Shown piece by piece: positions 1-5,297 of a stretch of DNA of 6,259 nucleotides (positions within the stretch are counted from its first letter, which is position 1; every line of letters starts with the position of its first letter). The stretch lies in the NCBI GenBank assembly GCA_029256645.1, contig JAQSXM010000214.1:1-6259 (forward strand). Direction: 5' to 3'. Below the pieces are notes generated by a model that did no database searches, was not told the DNA's origin, and saw only the letters and a list, made by a program, of their open reading frames with translations. Origin of the DNA: Sporomusa sp. (lineage in GTDB: Bacteria; Bacillota_C; Negativicutes; Sporomusales; Sporomusaceae). Made by a program: the position numbers and the translations under genes.

Positions 1-45
1 TTTTAAGAGGGAGCTGGTACCATTACTTTTCTTTTGAATAACCAT
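1..45 (-). CDS. possible 5' end of a leftward gene (15 codons only)
   Basis: On the minus strand an ATG at 45-43 opens a frame with no stop to the window edge; it reads MVIQKKSNGTSSLLK. A GGAGG lies 16 bases upstream and a weaker AAGGA only 2 bases upstream, so neither is ideally spaced. Fifteen codons are too few to recognise a family or to exclude chance. If real, it would be divergent from the amidase gene, with about 186 bases between the two starts. Confidence 0.25.
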   Translation of the reverse strand, partial: MVIQKKSNGTSSLLK

Positions 46-231
46 ATTCCTTATTATACATCCTCCGCTAACAAACCATAACCACTTTATTATGAATTAA
101 TAACTCTCTAAAGTACCCCAGAAAATCAAGCTGATTCTCCGGCAAACCCAGCCAGTGTATGCCCTCCTTTCTAATAAAATTGAATTATCTTTTATTTCCT
201 TACATATATTTATCAATGTGAGGTGAATACC
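46..231. promoter_or_regulatory. amidase upstream region with a weak promoter candidate
   Basis: This AT-rich gap has no further gene that I can support. Just ahead of the amidase, TTGAATT (180-186) is followed 16 bases later by CATATAT (203-209). This loosely resembles the spacing and sequence of forespore sigma-G promoters (GAAT-type -35, CATA-type -10), which would suit a CwlD-type gene. The match is imperfect, and a weak sigma-A reading (TTGAAT/TATATT, 19-base spacer) is equally possible. The ribosome-binding site AGGTG (221-225) lies 6 bases before the ATG at 232. Confidence 0.3.
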
Positions 232-909
232 ATGAGAATATTATACATTGGTAAACGTCACTTTCTCTTTTTTCTATTACCTATTATGGTGTTAGGTACA
301 TTATATGCATATAATGTACCCCCGATAATAACAGGCAAGGTTGTTGTTATCGATGCTGGTCATGGCGGTATTGATCCTGGTGCAAACCGTCCAGGCGTAT
401 TAGAAAAGGATATTAATCTGGCAGTAGCACTCCAGCTTAAAGAAGTCCTTAACCAATATGGTGCTAAAGTTGTATTATCCCGCCAGCAAGATGTGGAACT
501 TAGTCCTGAATGTGATAACGATAAAATAAAAGGGCGCTATCACCGCGATTTAATGGCCCGGGTCGAAATGGTTGAAGAATCAGATGCAGACTTATTTATC
601 AGTGTTCATGCTAATGCTGTCAAGAATGCCAAGCGACACGGTGCCGAGGTTTTCTATTATAACAAGTCTGAAAAGGGAAAGGCCTTAGCCAATTCAATCC
701 AAACTGAACTCTGTACTGTTACTGAGACAAGCAGGAGCGCTGCAAACGCCGACTATTTTGTATTGCGCCGCAACAAAATTCCGGCTGTTCTAATTGAGGT
801 TGGCTACATTACTAATATCGAAGAACGTCAGTTACTACAGGTTCCTGAATACCAGAGAAAGCTTGCTGAGGCAATTGCTAAAGGTGTTTATACCTATTAT
901 CAGTATTGA
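232..909 (+). CDS. cwlD: N-acetylmuramoyl-L-alanine amidase, CwlD-like (Amidase_3)
   Basis: Zinc amidase of the Amidase_3 family, which cleaves the bond between N-acetylmuramic acid and L-alanine in peptidoglycan. CwlD members act with a deacetylase to make muramic-delta-lactam in the spore cortex. From the ATG at 232 the protein has 225 residues, close to Bacillus CwlD. A hydrophobic segment at residues 11-26 with basic residues before it is a signal or membrane anchor. The zinc and catalytic residues are visible: H44 in DAGHGG, E58 in LEKD, H126 in SVHAN, and E189 in IEVGYITN. A GTG at 223 is in frame, but it falls inside the ribosome-binding site, so the ATG at 232 (AGGTG 6 bases upstream) is the better start. 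The gene stands alone on this strand, convergent with the regulator gene. The family is certain; the cwlD assignment rests on length, anchor and lack of extra domains. Other small Amidase_3 autolysins look similar. Confidence 0.88.
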   Translation: MRILYIGKRHFLFFLLPIMVLGTLYAYNVPPIITGKVVVIDAGHGGIDPGANRPGVLEKDINLAVALQLKEVLNQYGAKVVLSRQQDVELSPECDNDKIKGRYHRDLMARVEMVEESDADLFISVHANAVKNAKRHGAEVFYYNKSEKGKALANSIQTELCTVTETSRSAANADYFVLRRNKIPAVLIEVGYITNIEERQLLQVPEYQRKLAEAIAKGVYTYYQY

Positions 910-972
910 ATACGACAATTTTATCCTCTTATTAGACTGCACCCGTCTGACTAGAACCATTCATTAGGTAAA

Positions 973-1069
973 ACAGGGACTGACACGGGGAGATAGCTAG
1001 AAAGAGCGACGGGGGGACGGTGGTTGTGTCTTTTCAAGACACAACCACCGTCCCCCCGTCTTACCCTGT
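973..1069. repeat. GC-rich long palindrome, REP/MITE-like
   Basis: A perfect inverted repeat has 25-base arms at 1008-1032 and 1036-1060 around a 3-base loop. The arms carry GGGGGGACGGTGG and TTGTGTC and are much richer in G+C than the flanks. A second, 6-base pair of arms (ACAGGG at 973-978, CCCTGT at 1064-1069) may mark the outer limits. It sits between the ends of two convergent genes, the usual place for REP-like elements. From memory, GGGGACGG...TTGTGTC-type palindromes are dispersed in several Clostridia and related genomes, often with Y1 (RAYT) transposases; I cannot verify this here. There is no U-tract on either side, so it is not a standard terminator, though it could block readthrough or protect 3' ends. 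Confidence 0.75.
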
Positions 1070-1094
1070 CCTAGGTTATCAGTTCTCTTATATT

Positions 1095-1784
1095 TTATCC
1101 TTGAGGATGCCAGTACTTCTCCACATCACTGATAAGATTATTTATATGCTCAATCATGGCCGCCCGGGCTTTGTCACCATTGCCGCTTCCTATGCTTTCA
1201 GCAATCTTTTGATGGTCCACATGCACAAGGCTGTGGACCTGGAGCCGGATATGCTCAAGGACCGGGGACAGCTGCGTATCCTGCCGGATCAGGCTTACGG
1301 CAGCTGCCAGCACACGATTCTGCGCCATATTGACAATGATGTTATGAAACTCAACATCTTCAGCAGTCAACGCCGCCTGTAAAGCCCGGACCTCTTCCGG
1401 TGTAGCATTTTGAGCAGCAAGATAAGCAAGCTCACCCTCAATAGCCCTGCGGGCAATTAACACCTCAAGCAGTTGTTCCCGGGTATGTCCCTGAACAGCC
1501 GCCATCAATTCCTCACCCTGCTTTTGCCTGCGCTCTTTACCTGCCAAATCACACAGCCGCTCGCTGCCACTATTTGATAACTTCCGCCCCTGGAACCCCG
1601 CCTTCTCGGTTAAGCCGGCAATATCAAGGTCCCGCAGAATTCTACCAACAGTAGCCTCACTGAAGGAATACCCCAAGGCTTGCAATTTAACAGCAATTGA
1701 GCCGCATCCCATGGGACGTCCGTTAGATTCATTTATGATCGAGAGTATATCATACTCTAAGTTCTCCTTATCACTAAGCGCCAC
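1095..1784 (-). CDS. transcriptional regulator, NrpR-type winged helix plus FCD domain
   Basis: A 229-residue predicted DNA-binding regulator. Residues 9-78 resemble the winged-helix domain of NrpR and RNase R (HTH_12): a first helix ILSIINES, a recognition region SEATVGRILRDLD at 42-54, then the wing GLTEKAGFQGRKLSNSG. Residues 104-222 form an all-helical FCD domain, the ligand-binding half of FadR/GntR-type regulators. Its expected metal/ligand residues are present: D143 and H147 (DVEFH), H191 (DHQKI) and H213 (IEHI). FCD domains typically bind small carboxylates. The start is GTG at 1784-1782, with AGGAGG (1797-1792) 7 bases upstream. It lies directly downstream of the permease/oxidoreductase operon on the same strand, but a strong terminator separates them, so it is probably transcribed by itself. 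It is the natural candidate to control that operon and the divergent aminotransferase, which is inference. The fold call is firm; the ligand is unknown. Confidence 0.85.
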   Translation of the reverse strand: MALSDKENLEYDILSIINESNGRPMGCGSIAVKLQALGYSFSEATVGRILRDLDIAGLTEKAGFQGRKLSNSGSERLCDLAGKERRQKQGEELMAAVQGHTREQLLEVLIARRAIEGELAYLAAQNATPEEVRALQAALTAEDVEFHNIIVNMAQNRVLAAAVSLIRQDTQLSPVLEHIRLQVHSLVHVDHQKIAESIGSGNGDKARAAMIEHINNLISDVEKYWHPQG

Positions 1785-1797
1785 GCGTCTTCCTCCT

Positions 1798-1860
1798 AGG
1801 AATGGTTATTTAATAGTTAGTTTCTAGATAACCCACGCTAATTCCTTCTACAAACAATGT
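1798..1860 (-). promoter_or_regulatory. regulator promoter region with inverted repeat
   Basis: The regulator lies downstream of a terminator and therefore needs its own promoter here. I see only weak minus-strand candidates, for example TTGTAG, 17 bases, TATCTA. An inverted repeat GGTTAT (1804-1809) / ATAACC (1828-1833) lies just upstream of the ribosome-binding site and could be an autoregulatory operator. It does not match the CTCATCA palindromes in the large divergent gap. Six-base arms 18 bases apart can occur by chance. Confidence 0.25.
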
Positions 1861-1897
1861 ATTGAAGCAGCTTACAATCAGGCAAAAGGGGCCAGCC

Positions 1898-1950
1898 AAA
1901 ACAAAAAAAGGCTGTCTTCGTAGGTTGTTTGAACCTGCGAAAGACAGCCT
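1898..1950 (-). terminator. rho-independent terminator of the oxidoreductase-permease operon
   Basis: Read on the minus strand, arms at 1950-1932 and 1926-1909 pair (AGGCTGTCTT with AAGACAGCCT, then CG and AGGTT with AACCT) with one bulged base and one wobble around a 5-base loop. The hairpin is followed at once by TTTTTTTGTTTT. It begins 15 bases after the permease stop codon. This ends the operon and leaves the regulator gene downstream as a separate unit. Confidence 0.92.
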
Positions 1951-1965
1951 CATTAGATTAACTGA

Positions 1966-3348
1966 TTACATCAGGAGTATTGCCACAATGGTTGTTGCGA
2001 TAAAGCCAAGAACGACTGGAATAAAGTTTTGGCGCGCTAAATCAATTGGATTAACACCGGTTATCGCAGCAACCGGAATCAAGCCCCAGGGAATGATGGT
2101 CCCGCCCCCGGTCCATACCCCGGCAATCTGGCCTAAGGCAGCTAAGGTTGCTTTATCAATTTGAATGGCTTTATCAAAAGTGGCAGCAACAGCCCCGACT
2201 AGCGGCAGCGGGGAGAAGCCGGAGCCATCCAGGCCAACGATAATGCCTGTAGCTAAGCTGACAATCGCCACAAACACCTTATTAAGGGGTACTGTTTGCG
2301 ATAAAGCTAAACCAAAGTCTTCAAGAAACCCGGTTGCAGCCTGGGTGCTGAGGATAGTCTTGGCAAGTTCTCCTTTACCCAGGAAAAAGAAACCGCCGAT
2401 AATAATTACAGGAGCAAAAATCTTAATACCGAACATAAAGCCCTCACGGACATAGTCGGTAATTTTCTCAAACCCTTCCCAACGATATTTTAATAGAGTG
2501 CCCAACGTTAGGATTAAAACGGCTGTCGCCCCAAGCAGGGCGGTTGCGTCTCCCCCTCTAAGCTTAAGTACCCACATGGCAACAACATCTAAAGCAAAGG
2601 CTACAGGGGTGATAATGGCTAAGAAGTAGGATACCCAGTCTAATTCCCGTTCGACCTCCTGGGCGGTTAACGCCGCTTGTTCTGCTATAATTTGCTCCGG
2701 ATTATGGGCCATATCGCGCTTAAGCATGATGTACGCAGTAATGGTAGTTACTAACCCCATGGTAATTGCAAGGGGAATACTGGCAGCTATTACGGATGAG
2801 GGATCAGCAAAGCCAGCCGCTTTGGCTGTTATCGTCGGGGCTCCCTGAATAACATAGTCGGTAGACAGGGCAATGCCATGACCAAAAAGATTCATCGCTA
2901 CTGCCGCCCCCATTGCGGGAAGACCGGCCCGGATAGCAGCCGGAACCATAATGGCGCCAATGAGCGCAGTAGCCGGTGAGGGCCAGAAGAACCAGGATGT
3001 CAGCATCATCGCAATACCAATTGTCCAGAAAGCAATATCAGGGTTGATCATCAGGCGGGCAGCCGGCCTCATAACTAAATAGTCAGCACCTGTGTCACTA
3101 AGCAATTTGGACAGGGCAACAATGAGCGAGATAACAACAATAATCCCCCAGAATTCGTTGCCGGCAACAATCAAAGCATTAAATACCGTGCTAACGCCGC
3201 TGATAAAACTGCTTTTTACAAGCCAGCCTACAGACAGCAAGCCCAAAATACATGGAATGACCGGATCTTTTCTCAGAGCCATAACCACGATTACAACCCC
3301 AACCCAGAACAAAAACAACCAGTGAGCTGCTGTCAATTCTACTGTCAT
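1966..3348 (-). CDS. multi-pass membrane permease, ion-transporter-superfamily-like
   Basis: A 460-residue, strongly hydrophobic protein with roughly 11-13 membrane spans (for example near 8-25, 30-48, 65-85, 105-120, 125-140, 186-208, 238-260, 268-286, 306-325, 355-372, 378-395, 416-432, 440-459). One charged hydrophilic loop at 209-237 divides it into two halves. Glycine/proline-rich re-entrant-looking stretches appear in both halves: GHGIALSTDYVIQGAP (156-171), GLDGSGFSPLPLVG (372-385) and GQIAGVWTGGGTIIPWG (406-422). Such paired stretches are seen in secondary transporters of the IT superfamily (citrate/dicarboxylate, NhaC and GntP relatives). I do not recognise the exact family or substrate. 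The start is ATG at 3348-3346, with GGAGG (3360-3356) 7 bases upstream. The ATG overlaps the TAA of the oxidoreductase by one base (TAATG), so translation is probably coupled. Context suggests uptake or exchange of the substrate handled by the neighbouring enzymes. Confidence 0.8.
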   Translation of the reverse strand: MTVELTAAHWLFLFWVGVVIVVMALRKDPVIPCILGLLSVGWLVKSSFISGVSTVFNALIVAGNEFWGIIVVISLIVALSKLLSDTGADYLVMRPAARLMINPDIAFWTIGIAMMLTSWFFWPSPATALIGAIMVPAAIRAGLPAMGAAVAMNLFGHGIALSTDYVIQGAPTITAKAAGFADPSSVIAASIPLAITMGLVTTITAYIMLKRDMAHNPEQIIAEQAALTAQEVERELDWVSYFLAIITPVAFALDVVAMWVLKLRGGDATALLGATAVLILTLGTLLKYRWEGFEKITDYVREGFMFGIKIFAPVIIIGGFFFLGKGELAKTILSTQAATGFLEDFGLALSQTVPLNKVFVAIVSLATGIIVGLDGSGFSPLPLVGAVAATFDKAIQIDKATLAALGQIAGVWTGGGTIIPWGLIPVAAITGVNPIDLARQNFIPVVLGFIATTIVAILLM

Positions 3349-4664
3349 TATCTTACCTCCTCATTGCAGATGATCGGTGTAGCAAATAGCTGAGTCAAAC
3401 CTGCTTTTTCAACACGCGCTTTGATCGCAGTAATGTCTGTGGTGTACAACCCCTCTTCCTGCATCCGTTTGAAATAATTGGCGCCTGAAAAGGTGTATTT
3501 CTTGGTAATACCCTCTTTAGTCTGCATCCTTTCCCTGACATGGGCAATTGCATCACCACACGCAATACTTGCGGGAAGCTCAATCGGGGGATGCCCCAGA
3601 GCAAAACGAGCCGCATTATGCCCGGCGAGTGTACCGGTAACGATGGCCTCCGTATGACCAACCAACAGGCCGGCCTTCTCACCACCACAGAATACATTAT
3701 TAAGACCATCTACCTTTAGAGCATTATTCCGGGGTAACATTCCAAAATAACGCATCGAGTTGCCAATATCGCCGGCATAGGGATCTTCATAACGGGCATT
3801 AGCGCAGCCCGGAATCTGCCGCAGTATCTCCAGCGGATAATATGCGGTCATTAGCTTAGCATGACCAGTATCCAGAAGCACTATGTTTTCCGCAAACTCC
3901 TTCAAAGCATATTGCTGACAGGCCTTCTGACCAAGAGAGTCCATACTTTTGCGCAAAGCGGGCGGCACGGGGATAACACAGACCCCGGTTCTATTCAGTT
4001 CTTCCCTGACCTCAGGCGACAGTGAATCCTTATGCAGCTTGCACGACCCACTCATAGCCCCCAAAGTTCCGTCTGGCTTTTCACCGATAATCTCTTTAAT
4101 ACCGGCCCTGGCAGCGATGCTAAGCCGGGGTCCAAAGGTCGGACAGCGGTAGATACACATTGCACAGCCGTTGCCGTACTTCATACAGTTTCCCTGAGGA
4201 CCGGCAGTACCTGATACATCAACAAAGGCGTCACCGGTTATTTCAATGGTCTGATTGCTATGAAAGACATCGGCAATCACTTTAGTAATTGTTCCCGCTT
4301 CCATAACAATATCGCTCACGCGGGATTTTAGATAAATATTGATTCCTGCAGCCAGCAGGGCTTGCTTGACAGCCGGTTCAATTGTAGATACATCATACAA
4401 ATTAACATTCTTGTGCCCTGGAAACTCAATGTTCCTGTGCCGGGAATTGGCGTCACAAATCTTAAACAGGTCGCCGCCGCCCATAGCAATCATCTCTTCT
4501 GTTGCGGTAAAGCGACCGTTATTACGCATAATGCCCCCAACAAGCCCGGTACCTAAGAGCATATCTGCCCTTTCAAACAAATGCACCTCACAACCAGCTT
4601 TTCGTGCTGCGAGAGCAGCCGCTGTTCCTGACCAGCCGCCACCAACAATTACAACTTTCTTCAC
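3348..4664 (-). CDS. FAD-dependent oxidoreductase, GidA/TrmFO-like, with cysteine cluster
   Basis: A 438-residue predicted flavoprotein and first gene of the minus-strand operon. The N-terminus has the dinucleotide-binding fold: VVIVGGGWSGTAAALAARKAG (4-24) with GxGxxG at 8-13 and the ribose-binding acidic residue E31. FVDVSGTAGP (147-156) matches the second FAD-contact motif of this class. GLNNVFCGGEKAGLLVGHTE (320-339), followed by AGHNAARFALG, closes the FAD site as in GidA, TrmFO and HI0933-like flavoproteins. Between these lie four cysteines, C160, C167, C170 and C174 followed by proline (C-x6-C-x2-C-x3-CP), which resembles an iron-sulfur or redox-active cluster. No transmembrane segment is seen, so the protein is probably cytoplasmic. 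The GTG start at 4664-4662 has AGGGGG (4678-4673) 8 bases upstream. Its stop overlaps the permease start. tRNA-modifying TrmFO itself is unlikely given the operon partners. The substrate is unknown; an oxidation of an amine, amino acid or alpha-hydroxy/keto acid is possible but unproven. Confidence 0.82.
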   Translation of the reverse strand: MKKVVIVGGGWSGTAAALAARKAGCEVHLFERADMLLGTGLVGGIMRNNGRFTATEEMIAMGGGDLFKICDANSRHRNIEFPGHKNVNLYDVSTIEPAVKQALLAAGINIYLKSRVSDIVMEAGTITKVIADVFHSNQTIEITGDAFVDVSGTAGPQGNCMKYGNGCAMCIYRCPTFGPRLSIAARAGIKEIIGEKPDGTLGAMSGSCKLHKDSLSPEVREELNRTGVCVIPVPPALRKSMDSLGQKACQQYALKEFAENIVLLDTGHAKLMTAYYPLEILRQIPGCANARYEDPYAGDIGNSMRYFGMLPRNNALKVDGLNNVFCGGEKAGLLVGHTEAIVTGTLAGHNAARFALGHPPIELPASIACGDAIAHVRERMQTKEGITKKYTFSGANYFKRMQEEGLYTTDITAIKARVEKAGLTQLFATPIICNEEVR

Positions 4665-4700
4665 AATAAGAACCCCCTGCCTCGTTTTTAAAATAAAATG

Positions 4701-4734
4701 AGAGTAGATCCAGAAGAATTTCCAAATCTACTCT
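4701..4734 (-). promoter_or_regulatory. leader hairpin before the oxidoreductase
   Basis: A perfect 9-bp inverted repeat, AGAGTAGAT (4701-4709) and ATCTACTCT (4726-4734), encloses a 16-base loop. On the minus strand it is followed by CATTTTATTTT, so it could act as a weak terminator or attenuator, but the stem is AU-rich and the U-tract is interrupted. It lies about 37 bases before the GTG start. It may instead be a binding site, because its arms contain the CTACTC/GAGTAG hexamer that also flanks the operator-like palindromes. Confidence 0.45.
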
Positions 4735-4780
4735 ACTCTGAGTAAATATTTAGTTGCAATCAATTCTGAGTGGCTGCCAG

Positions 4781-4823
4781 TAAATAAAAACAGCAATGTC
4801 GCTGTTGTTCGGCGACACTGCCA
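4781..4823 (-). terminator. intrinsic terminator in the leader of the minus-strand operon
   Basis: On the minus strand 4823-4812 pairs with 4802-4791 to make a 12-bp stem (core TGTCGC/GCGACA) around a 9-base loop, followed directly by TTTTTATTT (4790-4782). Four of the pairs are G-U wobbles that work only in minus-strand RNA, which supports this orientation. It lies about 120 bases upstream of the oxidoreductase and so would stop transcripts that start further upstream: either an attenuator or the end of a short minus-strand RNA. A second set of arms, TGAGTGGC (4767-4774) and GCCACTCA (4820-4827), can form an outer stem around it. It is made after the terminator and so is unlikely to work as an antiterminator. 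Confidence 0.7.
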
Positions 4824-4841
4824 CTCATCATTGATGATCGA
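4821..4841. promoter_or_regulatory. operator-like palindrome, copy 1
   Basis: CTCATCATTGATGAT (4824-4838) is a palindrome with 7-base arms around one central base, with a mismatch only at the outermost position. Over 21 bases it agrees with copy 3 at 17 positions. It lies on the oxidoreductase side of the gap, just upstream (on the minus strand) of the leader terminator. A further GATGATT follows at 4844-4850. Confidence 0.55.
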
Positions 4842-4903
4842 ATGATGATTAATTTCTACTAAAAACGACAAAATCCTGCTATTAATTTATAAAAATTATT
4901 AAA

Positions 4904-4909
4904 ATTATA
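4904..4909 (-). promoter_or_regulatory. possible -10 box for the minus-strand operon
   Basis: TATAAT is read on the minus strand at 4909-4904, in an AT-rich block. No convincing -35 hexamer stands 16-18 bases upstream, so this is weak unless an activator helps. If used, the RNA would start near 4897 and its leader would cover operator copy 1 and the terminator at 4781-4823. Confidence 0.3.
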
Positions 4910-4957
4910 GTGGAATATTTATCCATATCACTTGAGGAAGTTTCCCGAAAATAATTC

Positions 4958-4986
4958 TTGCAGAAAAAGATAATCTTGTGTAGAAT
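4958..4986 (+). promoter_or_regulatory. sigma-A-type promoter, plus strand
   Basis: TTGCAG (4958-4963), a 17-base spacer, then TAGAAT (4981-4986): a 5-of-6 match at -10, a weaker -35 and ideal spacing. Transcription would begin near 4993. Operator copy 2 begins about 10 bases downstream, where a bound repressor would block it. The first strong signal in the resulting RNA is the terminator at 5065-5098. Confidence 0.55.
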
Positions 4987-5002
4987 AGAAGCATAAACAA
5001 CG

Positions 5003-5023
5003 CTACTCATCAATTATGAGCTA
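5003..5023. promoter_or_regulatory. operator-like palindrome, copy 2
   Basis: CTCATCAATTATGAG (5006-5020) lies within a 21-base stretch that matches copy 3 at 20 of 21 positions, including the flanks CTA...CTA. One arm position departs from symmetry. It lies just after the predicted start of the plus-strand promoter, so a bound protein would repress there. Confidence 0.65.
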
Positions 5024-5064
5024 TAAAAATATAATAATCTGCTTTTTATCGGATCACAATGACG

Positions 5065-5098
5065 TGCCGACTCAGAATAGACCTGAGTCGGTATTTTT
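5065..5098 (+). terminator. intrinsic terminator, plus strand, upstream of the aminotransferase
   Basis: A perfect 9-bp stem, CCGACTCAG (5067-5075) and CTGAGTCGG (5083-5091), extended by a G-U and a U-A pair, has a 7-base loop and is followed by TTTTTAATTTT. It stands 200 bases before the aminotransferase start on the same strand, with no complete gene upstream on that strand, so it ends a short RNA or attenuates the aminotransferase leader. Confidence 0.85.
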
Positions 5099-5120
5099 AA
5101 TTTTACAAGCAGTAAAGCAA

Positions 5121-5145
5121 CTTATCATCACCCTGTGATGAAGAG
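5121..5145. promoter_or_regulatory. looser operator-like inverted repeat
   Basis: TCATCA (5125-5130) and TGATGA (5136-5141) are the inner halves of the operator palindromes, but here they are separated by 5 bases instead of 1. It could be a weak fourth site or chance in AT-rich DNA. Confidence 0.3.
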
Positions 5146-5196
5146 AATCTGAATGCCGATGGGTAATTACATCAAATATACCAAAATAGGGGGGAT

Positions 5197-5229
5197 TATA
5201 CTTTCTAACTACTCATCAATGATGAGCTA
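5197..5229 (+). promoter_or_regulatory. operator-like palindrome copy 3 and adjoining -10 box
   Basis: CTCATCAATGATGAG (5212-5226) is a perfect palindrome with 7-base arms around one base, flanked by CTA on both sides (5209-5229). It is the best of the three copies. TATACT (5197-5202), a 5-of-6 match to a -10 box, lies just before it, which would put the transcription start at the edge of the operator. No good -35 hexamer is visible at the right distance, so this promoter may need an activator. The aminotransferase start is 69 bases further on. Confidence 0.6.
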
Positions 5230-5297
5230 ACAATAATTATCTTGTTCTGCGAAATACACGGCAAAGCGCCGGGATATAACGAAGGAGGTCTCTAGCT

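Larger units (their letters stand above)
4993..5098 (+). ncRNA. candidate short transcript or terminated leader RNA
   Basis: The span between the predicted start of the promoter at 4958-4986 and the end of the intrinsic terminator at 5065-5098 would give an RNA of about 105 nt. No open frame with a ribosome-binding site lies in it. It could be a stand-alone small RNA, or the 5' part of the aminotransferase leader when termination occurs. I recognise no T-box consensus or known riboswitch core in it. Expression is not shown by the sequence. Confidence 0.35.

Noticed and set aside
223..231. GTG at 223 as the amidase start
   Set aside because: The GTG is part of the AGGTG ribosome-binding site for the ATG at 232 and has no well-placed site of its own.
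1020..1382. Plus-strand frame of 120 codons opposite the regulator gene
   Set aside because: It begins inside the GC palindrome, has no ribosome-binding site, and is antisense to a well-supported regulator with recognisable domains.
1862..2455. Plus-strand frames opposite the permease gene
   Set aside because: They are antisense to a clear membrane protein, cross its terminator hairpin, and show no recognisable domain or ribosome-binding site.
3395..4701. Several frames on both strands overlapping the FAD oxidoreductase
   Set aside because: They are short, lack ribosome-binding sites and lie within a gene with clear FAD-binding motifs, so they are frame shadows.
5016..5138. Small plus-strand frame starting MSYKNIII, 40 codons, within the divergent gap
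   Set aside because: It has no ribosome-binding site, starts inside operator copy 2, and runs straight through the intrinsic terminator, so it is not a credible gene.
4821..5229. CRISPR-like repeats from the recurring palindromes
   Set aside because: Only three short copies exist, about 180-206 bases apart, with no regular spacers; operators explain them better.
4665..5297. T-box or amino-acid riboswitch in one of the leaders
   Set aside because: I looked for the T-box core (AGGGTGG.ACC) and familiar riboswitch cores on both strands and saw none; only hairpins and terminators are supportable.
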